Below, in pieces: positions 1 to 5,163 of a stretch of DNA of 5,195 bases. This DNA is from Synergistaceae bacterium (GTDB lineage Bacteria > Synergistota > Synergistia > Synergistales > Aminobacteriaceae). Positions within the stretch are counted from its first letter, which is position 1. Every line of letters begins with the position of its first letter. The notes beneath the pieces were generated by a model. The model was given only the letters and a program-made list of their open reading frames with translations. It searched no databases and was not told the DNA's origin. Both the position numbers and the translations under genes were made by a program. The stretch is from NCBI GenBank assembly GCA_012523155.1, contig JAAYJB010000466.1, positions 1 through 5,195 of the forward strand, given 5' to 3'.

Positions 1-75
1 ATAGTGGGCTGGACCGCAGCGTGGCTGAACGCCTGGGAGGTATATAAAAGAACCGGGAAATGGCCCGGGAAATAG
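1..75 (+). CDS. C-terminal tail of an upstream gene (partial, unrecognised)
   Basis: Frame 1 is open from the first base to a TAG at 73-75 and encodes 24 residues rich in Trp and Lys (WTAAWLNAWEVYKRTGKWP). The other two forward frames both hit stops here. The composition looks like a genuine folded C-terminus, but I do not recognise the family. The stop lies one base before the ATG of the RNase H-like gene, a spacing typical of translationally coupled operon genes, so the operon very probably begins further upstream. Because only the tail is visible, the call rests on the open frame and the spacing. Confidence 0.55.
   Translation: MVGWTAAWLNAWEVYKRTGKWPGK
53..68 (+). other. Small GC hairpin / overlapping 9-base direct repeat before the RNase H-like gene
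   Basis: CCGGG at 53-57 can pair with CCCGG at 64-68 around a six-base loop. The stem ends eight bases before the ATG at 77. The same stretch holds two copies of CCGGGAAAT (53-61 and 65-73), 12 bases apart. No T-run follows, so it is not an intrinsic terminator. It lies inside the last codons of the upstream gene and could modulate coupling to the next start, or be chance. Confidence 0.3.
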
Positions 76-76
76 C

Positions 77-586
77 ATGGTATCGATCTCCTGCGATGGA
101 TCCTATAAAGACAGGATGTGCGGAATTGCCGCAGCGATAAGGTTTCAGCACACCTTGCCTCCGGAGATCATTCTGCCGGTGTTTAAGGCCGCATCCGATT
201 GCACAAGACCCGCCATGATCGGGAAAGACAACGATTTTTATATCATTGCCGCGGCATTTTACGGAAAAAGCAATAACGCTGCAGAAACAGCCGCTCTCGG
301 ACTGGCGGTGAAAATTGCCCGGTTTCTTGTCGTATCATTTCCCCTCCGCTGTACTCCAATTGCGGTCTGGAGCGACAGCAGAAACGCAATCCAGGAAGTG
401 CTTTCGCGAAATCCGCCCCTTTACCGTGAAACACTGGAATTGAGACGTATTGTTGAGAAATATCCTATCCTGATCTCGAAGGCAGGTACCCGCTGTTCGG
501 ACGAGGGAAACAGGACCGCCGACAGATGGGCAGAAAAAGCCCGAAAGGGACTAACTAACCAGTGTAAAGGAGGACGCCCCTCATGA
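77..586 (+). CDS. RNase HI-like ribonuclease (169 aa)
   Basis: Probable cytoplasmic endonuclease that cuts the RNA strand of RNA:DNA hybrids with two metal ions. The RNase HI pattern is complete: first strand with ISCDGSY (Asp7), NNAAE (Glu70), VWSDS (Asp100), and a final helix GNRTADRWAEKA (Asp149), giving the family's D-E-D-D set in the right order. Length is close to family members of about 150 residues; extra residues lie between the first strand and the Glu helix (roughly 25-55). The His-containing loop that normally precedes the last Asp (GHxG in classical enzymes) reads GTRC here, so that auxiliary His is absent. The ATG is the only plausible start after the in-frame stop at 26-28; GGGA six bases upstream is a weak ribosome binding site. 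It overlaps the next gene by ATGA. In an operon with a reverse transcriptase, removing template RNA from cDNA hybrids is the obvious inferred role; a housekeeping rnhA displaced here is less likely. Confidence 0.85.
   Translation: MVSISCDGSYKDRMCGIAAAIRFQHTLPPEIILPVFKAASDCTRPAMIGKDNDFYIIAAAFYGKSNNAAETAALGLAVKIARFLVVSFPLRCTPIAVWSDSRNAIQEVLSRNPPLYRETLELRRIVEKYPILISKAGTRCSDEGNRTADRWAEKARKGLTNQCKGGRPS
567..573 (+). promoter_or_regulatory. Strong ribosome binding site for the 85-aa gene
   Basis: AAGGAGG, nine bases before the ATG at 583. It lies within the end of the RNase H-like gene, whose TGA overlaps this ATG. The strength and spacing support the small downstream reading frame as a real, well-translated gene. 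Confidence 0.75.
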
Positions 587-840
587 ACAAACCGTTCCAG
601 CGCACCGCCCCAGGAGTGGAAAATCCCGGTTTTTACAGTGATGAACTCTTCGCTCCGAAAGACAGCCCGTCAGGAAAAAACACCGAAGATGACATACGGT
701 CATTCACCCAAAACCTGCTCGACGGTGAAAACCGGTCTGCGGTAATAACGAAGGACGGGCAGATCCTGCCCAGGAATACAGCCATGCAGGGAGGAGAAAA
801 GGATTTCACCGAACTGTACAAGGAAAGAGTCTGGGGATGA
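583..840 (+). CDS. Small polar protein of unknown function ending in Gly (85 aa)
   Basis: I do not recognise this protein. It is real by context: ATGA overlap with the RNase H-like gene, a strong AAGGAGG ribosome binding site, and 13 bases to the ThiF-like gene. The first half (to about residue 45) is rich in Pro, Ser, Asp, Asn and Lys and looks largely disordered. A possible short beta hairpin (SAVITKDGQIL) follows at about 52-62, then an acidic/basic tail ending ERVWG. It has no Cys, no signal peptide and no membrane segment. Sitting directly before an E1/ThiF-like adenylating enzyme, and ending in glycine, it could be that enzyme's substrate, as small carrier or peptide substrates often neighbour such enzymes. 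It does not show an evident ubiquitin-like beta-grasp pattern or a GG terminus, so this is only a hypothesis. A small structural or adaptor subunit is equally possible. Confidence 0.7.
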   Translation: MNKPFQRTAPGVENPGFYSDELFAPKDSPSGKNTEDDIRSFTQNLLDGENRSAVITKDGQILPRNTAMQGGEKDFTELYKERVWG

Positions 841-853
841 AAAACAGCACGAA

Positions 854-2038
854 ATGAAACAAAAAATCGCAATAAAAGGGGGACATGCCGCCGTGAAACT
901 TTACCTTTCAGAAACCTGGTTCCGGAAGTTCCTTGAAGGGGAAGAAAATGCGTGCGAATACGAGGGTTTTTACAACGAGGGAGAAAGCTGGGTATTCCTT
1001 CCTCTTCCCGGATCCCGAAACGCTTCACTCCGCATGATCCGGGAAGGAATGAAAACAGAGTTCAGTGACAGCTCCTCCCGTGTCAGTGCTGTAGTCGGCA
1101 CTGACGGTTCATTAGCCTGTTTTGCTTCAAGAGATGGGGCCATAATGGAAATCGACGCCGAACTTGTAAGCCCCTCCCATGACGTATACAGCCGGAATCA
1201 CGGGCTCCTTGAAACCCGATGCCTGCAGAACAAGACAGTTTTCATCGGCGGCTGCGGGTCCGTAGGGTCTACTGTGGCGGCGGAACTTGCAAAAGCCGGG
1301 ATCGGCAGACTGGTCCTCGTTGACCCGGACCGGCTCACCCCTCCCAATATCTGCAGACACCAGGCGGGCCTCCAGCACCTGGGACGCCTCAAGGTGAACG
1401 CCGTAAAAGACCTCGTCCTCTCCATAAATCCATTCATTGAAGTGGAAACATTTTCAGAGGACATGTGCGGAACAATGGAAGCTATCGATAAAACGACCCG
1501 CATTGCTGAAACATGCGATCTTCTCATGTGCACCACGGATACGGATAATTCCAGGATTTTCATGAACGACCTTTCCCTGGGATCGGGAAAACCGTCGATC
1601 CATGCAGGACTTCACGAAAGAGCATCCTCCGGCATCGTCCAGTCCGTTTTTCCAGGCCGGGGTGCCTGCTTTCTCTGCCACAGGGAAAAAATTCTCACGG
1701 AAGCAAGAAAAGAAAACGGAAACCTGGCGTACTCCGTTGAAAATAGTGCCCTTGTCCCTATCCAGCCAGGCATATCGTCCCAGATAAATGCCGTGGCAGA
1801 AGTTGCCGTCTTGAAGGCCCTGGAAATTCTGACAGCGATTGACTCTGAAGAAGGGAAACCCTCGGGTTTCGGTGAAAACCTCACATTCATAAAAACGAGG
1901 GAAAAACCTGACCCCGGCCGGGACGGGCATCTCACTTTCTCCGCAGCTCATTTCAGGCTTGAGGCATCGGAAAAATGTGCTGCCTGCGGCACAAACTCAT
2001 CACTCAAGCAAGCCGCAGATCCGCTGCTGTTTTCCTGA
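854..2038 (+). CDS. ThiF/MoeB/E1-like adenylating enzyme with extra N-terminal region (394 aa)
   Basis: ATP-dependent adenylyltransferase of the ThiF/MoeB/E1 superfamily, which activates a protein or peptide C-terminus as acyl-AMP. Visible motifs: nucleotide loop GGCGSVG at 132-138; VDPDRLTPPNICRHQ (Asp157, Asn165, Arg168, Gln170); Lys180 in LGRLKVNAVK; TDTDNSR with the adenylation-type Asp229 and Arg234; two CxxC pairs, Cys272/Cys275 and Cys375/Cys378, which in this family bind a structural zinc. The core begins at about 114 (SRNHGLLE), a sequence common just before the Rossmann fold in bacterial stand-alone E1-like proteins. The first 110 residues are an additional domain I cannot assign; a degenerate JAB-like domain is conceivable, but no HxH...D metal motif is seen. 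ATG 854 has little ribosome binding sequence; the in-frame GTG at 893, ten bases after GGGGG, is an alternative start. It follows the small Gly-ending protein by 13 bases. The substrate is unknown. Housekeeping thiamine or molybdopterin synthesis is unlikely, as no such genes are near. Confidence 0.88.
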   Translation: MKQKIAIKGGHAAVKLYLSETWFRKFLEGEENACEYEGFYNEGESWVFLPLPGSRNASLRMIREGMKTEFSDSSSRVSAVVGTDGSLACFASRDGAIMEIDAELVSPSHDVYSRNHGLLETRCLQNKTVFIGGCGSVGSTVAAELAKAGIGRLVLVDPDRLTPPNICRHQAGLQHLGRLKVNAVKDLVLSINPFIEVETFSEDMCGTMEAIDKTTRIAETCDLLMCTTDTDNSRIFMNDLSLGSGKPSIHAGLHERASSGIVQSVFPGRGACFLCHREKILTEARKENGNLAYSVENSALVPIQPGISSQINAVAEVAVLKALEILTAIDSEEGKPSGFGENLTFIKTREKPDPGRDGHLTFSAAHFRLEASEKCAACGTNSSLKQAADPLLFS

Positions 2039-2046
2039 GATCTCCC

Positions 2047-2832
2047 ATGCCCGCGAATATACTGTTTATCCTTGCAGCCTTCATTTTCTGCATTATTCGC
2101 GACATCTGCAAAAACGGGCTCCCCCGCCGCACACCCCCTTCCGTACAACAGAGAACGAACACCATCACCCGGGAGGAAATGTCGAAAAGAGTCTATGGAA
2201 CGCGAAGCAGGCAGTCGCCGCCCCATAAGATAATATTGGAGCAGTACGCAGTATTCAACCCCGAAGGAGAAGTCTTCACCATCGATACGGCAAACAGTGG
2301 ATCCCCTTTTTACGGTCCCGCATGGAATACGATCCTCAAAGCCTTTACCGGGGATGGATTCCTTCGGGCAATAATCCTCCGGCGGACATACAGCACAAAA
2401 AACTGCTTTACAGGCTACGATGTCGAGATCGACGGAATAAAGGCCTTCCTTCCCGAAAACAGAAGCGCTTTATTCAGCGGCACCAACCGATGCGCTTCAG
2501 GCACAGGCATCATGGTGAAACCGTTTCTGGTGTATCCGTCAGGGAAAAAACGCGGCACAGTGGTCGTAGAATCCGAGACACCGCTTGAAGAACTGGATCA
2601 GCGAAAAACCAGTGAATGGGGCATTGGTATAGCCTATGACTCTGACAGATTCTATTTTGCCACCGGTCAAAAAGGGATGATGTGGTGCTGGAAAAAAGAA
2701 GCGGAACCTGTTCTCAGGAGATACCTCGGTACCTCAGCCCTCAACGAAGGAACAGGAAGGTATTTCCGCTTCGAAAAAGAGAAGACGGGGGACGATCCCC
2801 TGAAAGCCTTTCCCGTCTTCGTATGCATGTGA
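2047..2832 (+). CDS. S1-like RNA-binding domain protein, possible N-terminal membrane anchor (261 aa)
   Basis: The centre resembles an S1 (OB-fold) RNA-binding domain at about residues 104-176. A preceding helix (AWNTILKAFTGDG) leads into a first strand (FLRAIILRRTY); then come GYDVEIDGIKAFLPENRS, matching the S1 pattern of a strand, Gly and FLP, then GTGIMVKPFLVYP and TVVVES strands. The C-terminal 85 residues contain aromatic-rich strands (WGIGIAYDSDRFYFATG, MMWCW) and are not recognised. The start is uncertain. ATG 2047 leaves an 8-base gap to the ThiF-like gene, in line with the rest of the operon, but has no clear ribosome binding site; it would add a hydrophobic segment at residues 4-17 followed by basic residues, a possible anchor with the body in the cytoplasm. 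ATG 2179 lies only two bases after GGGAGG, closer than usual, and would give a soluble 217-residue protein. ATG 1975 would overlap the ThiF-like gene by 64 bases. The inferred role is binding RNA for the adjacent Cas1-Cas2-RT module. The S1 call is by pattern only. Confidence 0.7.
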   Translation: MPANILFILAAFIFCIIRDICKNGLPRRTPPSVQQRTNTITREEMSKRVYGTRSRQSPPHKIILEQYAVFNPEGEVFTIDTANSGSPFYGPAWNTILKAFTGDGFLRAIILRRTYSTKNCFTGYDVEIDGIKAFLPENRSALFSGTNRCASGTGIMVKPFLVYPSGKKRGTVVVESETPLEELDQRKTSEWGIGIAYDSDRFYFATGQKGMMWCWKKEAEPVLRRYLGTSALNEGTGRYFRFEKEKTGDDPLKAFPVFVCM

Positions 2833-2834
2833 AC

Positions 2835-2840
2835 AGGAGG
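2835..2840 (+). promoter_or_regulatory. Strong ribosome binding site for cas1
   Basis: AGGAGG, four bases before ATG 2845 and two bases after the TGA of the S1-like gene. It fixes the Cas1 start, and the protein from this ATG begins with the first strand expected of Cas1 (MATLYLTHDSG). Confidence 0.75.
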
Positions 2841-2844
2841 ACAT

Positions 2845-3846
2845 ATGGCCACTCTCTATCTGACCCACGACAGCGGTATCCTCGGAAGAAAAGGAACTGC
2901 GCTCACATGGGGTGAGAGGTCCGGTCCCAGAAACACCATTCCCTCCACATCCGTTGAGGACGTGATCGTCCTGGGAAATGGAACGGTATCGACCCAGGCG
3001 ATACGTCTCCTTCTCGAACAGGATGTTCCTCTTCACTACCTCAACGGAAGCGGTCGCTATCTTGGAAGCCTTACGTCGGGAAAAAACAGGGGCAGAAATC
3101 TTCGAAAGAAACAGGAGGAATGCGCATCGTCTCCCGGGGCGTCACTGCCGCTGGCCCGGGGTTGTGTTGTCGGAAAGATCCTGAACCAGAGGAAAAACCT
3201 CGTACGGGCAACGTACAAAAACCGCAGAAGCCCTTCCATACTGAACGCCATAAACGAACTAGCCTTCAACGCGTCTCTCGCAGGGACGGCTGAAAACGTG
3301 GAAAAGCTGCGGGGAATAGAGGGCGCCTCAGCCGCACTGTATTTTTCCGTTTTCGAGGAACTCCTTCCTTCGGGATGGTTTTTCAATGGAAGAAACAGGA
3401 GGCCTCCCAAAGACCCGGTGAATGCCCTGCTTTCATTCGCCTACACGCTTCTGCTGACGAACGTCGTCACGTCGGTCATTGCCAACTGCCTGGACCCCGC
3501 TGTCGGATTCCTCCATCCCGAGTACAGAGGGCGTCCTTCAGCCGCCCTTGATCTCATGGAGGAGTTCCGGCCGTGCATTTCAGACAGGATAGTGCTGGCT
3601 GTAATCAACCAGGGGATCATATCTCCATGCGACTTTTCCCCTGACGGCGCGGGAGGGATCCATATGAACGCCAAGGCCAGGACCAGCCTGCTGAAAGCTC
3701 ATGCTGAAAGGCTTTCCACGTCGGGCAGTGCCGAAAAGGAAGACAAATCCGTATCATACTGCAGGCGCATTTTCCTTCAGGCGGGAAAAATGGCGTCGGC
3801 TATCTGGGAAGGGAAAGACTATCTTCCGTATGTCGTAAAAAAATAG
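2845..3846 (+). CDS. cas1: Cas1, CRISPR integrase (333 aa)
   Basis: Metal-dependent integrase that, with Cas2, inserts new spacers into a CRISPR array. The N-terminal beta domain starts MATLYLTHDSGIL and includes SVEDVIVLGNGTVS and the HYLNGSGRYLGSL strand typical of the family. The helical catalytic domain has Glu159 in RGIEGASAALYF, His224 in LDPAVGFLHPEYRGRPS, and Asp236/Glu239 in ALDLMEEFRP, so the metal-binding triad (Glu, His, acidic residue) is intact. Length is that of an ordinary stand-alone Cas1; no RT or Cas6 domain is fused. The sequence after DLMEEFRP (SDRIVLAVINQGIISPCDF) is the form common in Cas1 of type I and type III systems. The gene ends in A7 then TAG, and cas2 follows in the same reading frame six codons later. 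The neighbouring RT suggests that the complex may also accept RNA-derived spacers, as shown for RT-associated Cas1 in other bacteria; here that is inference. Confidence 0.97.
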   Translation: MATLYLTHDSGILGRKGTALTWGERSGPRNTIPSTSVEDVIVLGNGTVSTQAIRLLLEQDVPLHYLNGSGRYLGSLTSGKNRGRNLRKKQEECASSPGASLPLARGCVVGKILNQRKNLVRATYKNRRSPSILNAINELAFNASLAGTAENVEKLRGIEGASAALYFSVFEELLPSGWFFNGRNRRPPKDPVNALLSFAYTLLLTNVVTSVIANCLDPAVGFLHPEYRGRPSAALDLMEEFRPCISDRIVLAVINQGIISPCDFSPDGAGGIHMNAKARTSLLKAHAERLSTSGSAEKEDKSVSYCRRIFLQAGKMASAIWEGKDYLPYVVKK

Positions 3847-3851
3847 GGAGG
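3846..3851 (+). promoter_or_regulatory. Unusually distant ribosome binding site for cas2
   Basis: GGGAGG begins at the last base of the cas1 stop codon and lies 13 bases before ATG 3865, longer than the usual 5-9. No in-frame start codon lies between them, and the GTG at 3857 is in another frame. Initiation of cas2 may therefore be weak and depend on ribosomes finishing cas1. Confidence 0.55.
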
Positions 3852-3864
3852 ACAAAGTGAACCT

Positions 3865-4149
3865 ATGGCAAAAAACCACTGTGTACTCTCGTACGACATT
3901 TCCGATGCCAAGAGACGGAGAAAAATGGCTGTAGCTCTCGAAGGAATCGGAATACGTGTCCAATACAGCGTTTTTGAGGCGTGGCTCACGAACGGCCAGA
4001 TACAAAAAATCGCACATGAGGGCGGAAAATTCATCAAAACAGAAGACGGCGACTCTTTCAGGATCTACCGTCTCTGTTCCGCATGCTATCCGAAGCGCTT
4101 TTCCGTAGGCGGTCCCTCACCGGAATGGGACCGGCCGATCATCCTGTAA
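3865..4149 (+). CDS. cas2: Cas2, CRISPR adaptation protein (94 aa)
   Basis: Small ferredoxin-like dimeric protein that bridges two Cas1 dimers in the spacer-integration complex. The hallmark first strand VLSYDISDAKRRRKM is present, with the conserved Asp11 that binds metal in Cas2 nucleases, followed by GIGIRVQYSVFEAWL, the standard second strand motif. The middle is FRIYRLCSACYPK and the length is typical. It lies 18 bases after cas1 in the same frame and nine bases before the reverse transcriptase gene, so the three are very probably co-expressed. ATG 3865 is the only start that preserves the family N-terminus. Cas2 is mainly structural in spacer integration, so intact nuclease residues do not by themselves imply nuclease activity. 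Confidence 0.96.
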   Translation: MAKNHCVLSYDISDAKRRRKMAVALEGIGIRVQYSVFEAWLTNGQIQKIAHEGGKFIKTEDGDSFRIYRLCSACYPKRFSVGGPSPEWDRPIIL

Positions 4150-4158
4150 GGTGAAAAA

Positions 4159-5148
4159 ATGGACACCTCTCTTTTTCTCCAGCTTGCCGACCCGCACAAC
4201 CTGTACGAAGCCTGGCGTTCGGTCTGGCGGAAAAACGGCGCCCCCGGATGCGACGGAAAACGTGTGCAGGATTTCTTTCGCGACGAAAAAAACAACATCC
4301 TTTCAATAAGCTCTGCACTGCGCCAGGGAAGGTACGACCCGCTTCCTTTCAGAACAAAATACATCCCCAAATCCTCGCCCGGGAAATGGAGGCGGCTCTC
4401 CATACCATCGGTGCGGGACAGGATCGTCCAGCAGTGCGCCAATACCATTCTTCAGCATTCTTTCGATCAGATCTTCGCACCATCAAGCTTTGCGTACCGC
4501 CCCGGCAGAAGCATACGCGACGCCATAGCTGCCATACGCAGGGGGCTGAGCGCAGGACTGCAGTGGGCGGTCCACGGTGACATCAGGGGATGCTTCGATG
4601 AAATCGACAGGGATATTCTCTCCACGCTCATGAAAAAAACCGTAAAGGATCCCCTCTTCCTCTCCGTACTCAATAAAACAATACGCGCACCAGTCCTTCA
4701 CAGGGGATATCTGCAAAATCTGCCCAGGGGAATACCGCAGGGGTCACCCGTTTCCCCATTCCTTTCGAATCTCTATCTGCACCAGCTTGACTGTGCCCTG
4801 CTTTCACAGGGACACTTTCTCATCCGCTTTGCAGATGACTGGATCATACTCTCCAGGGACTATCCGTCTTCATGTGACGCCCTGAAAACGGCATTGAACA
4901 CCATGACCCTCCTGAACATAAGGCTGAACAGGGAAAAAAGCGGAATTATCGACCTGCGGCAAAACTCCGTAAATTTTCTCGGGCACTGCATCGACGGGAG
5001 CACCATATCCGCTGACAGGAAAGGATGGCGCAGGGCTTTCGACACAGCGCACGATCTGCGTTCCGCCCAAAACCGCCAGGACTATCTCAGGGCACGGGGC
5101 AATATTCTTGGCATGCAGGCAATGTACAGCAACACGGGACGAATCTGA
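4159..5148 (+). CDS. CRISPR-associated reverse transcriptase, group II intron-like (329 aa)
   Basis: RNA-directed DNA polymerase, the likely cDNA-making partner of Cas1-Cas2. The fingers/palm motifs appear in order: NGAPGCDG (26-33), RRLSIPSVRDRIVQQ (78-92), SSFAYRPGRSIRDAI (109-123), VHGDIRGCFDEID with catalytic Asp141, GIPQGSPVSPFLSNLYL (191-207), RFADD with catalytic Asp226/Asp227, and SVNFLGHCID (270-279). The protein ends about 50 residues after that last motif, so the maturase (X) domain and DNA-binding/endonuclease domains of mobile group II intron proteins are missing. This fits domesticated stand-alone CRISPR RTs. It is not fused to Cas1. AAGGTGA at 4148-4154, overlapping the cas2 stop, serves as ribosome binding site and supports ATG 4159. 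No intron RNA, retron or diversity-generating template is visible around it. Confidence is high for an RT and slightly lower for use in spacer acquisition. Confidence 0.95.
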   Translation: MDTSLFLQLADPHNLYEAWRSVWRKNGAPGCDGKRVQDFFRDEKNNILSISSALRQGRYDPLPFRTKYIPKSSPGKWRRLSIPSVRDRIVQQCANTILQHSFDQIFAPSSFAYRPGRSIRDAIAAIRRGLSAGLQWAVHGDIRGCFDEIDRDILSTLMKKTVKDPLFLSVLNKTIRAPVLHRGYLQNLPRGIPQGSPVSPFLSNLYLHQLDCALLSQGHFLIRFADDWIILSRDYPSSCDALKTALNTMTLLNIRLNREKSGIIDLRQNSVNFLGHCIDGSTISADRKGWRRAFDTAHDLRSAQNRQDYLRARGNILGMQAMYSNTGRI

Positions 5149-5150
5149 AA

Positions 5151-5156
5151 AGGAGG
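5151..5156 (+). promoter_or_regulatory. Ribosome binding site that supports a TTG start
   Basis: AGGAGG directly after the RT stop codon and seven bases before TTG 5164, ideal spacing. No ATG or GTG lies at a suitable distance, so the site decides the start of the next gene. Confidence 0.7.
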
Positions 5157-5163
5157 ATTTTTC

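Noticed and set aside
53..73. Intrinsic terminator upstream of the RNase H-like gene
   Set aside because: The five-base stem lacks a following T-run and overlaps the coding end of the previous gene.
633..1028. Reverse-strand open frame of 131 codons
   Set aside because: It overlaps the end of the small gene and the start of the ThiF-like gene, and its translation is Arg/Phe/Ser rich without motifs, as expected of an antisense shadow.
1454..1951. Long reverse-strand open frame of 165 codons
   Set aside because: It lies wholly inside the ThiF-like gene, which has clear family motifs. The reverse translation has no recognisable domain or good ribosome binding site.
583..2038. PRTRC plasmid cassette, because of a ThiF gene next to a small protein
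   Set aside because: The small protein does not resemble the PRTRC ubiquitin-like protein. No ParB, E2-like or JAB gene is visible, and the context is cas genes.
2171..2181. GGGAGG followed by ATG 2179 as the main start of the S1-like gene
   Set aside because: The spacing is only two bases, and using it would leave a 140-base gap unlike the rest of the operon. It is kept as an alternative rather than the primary call.
4159..5148. Mobile group II intron, retron or diversity-generating retroelement
   Set aside because: No maturase or endonuclease domain follows, no structured intron RNA or retron RNA is apparent in the 9-15 base gaps, and no template/variable repeat pair is seen. The gene sits directly after cas2.
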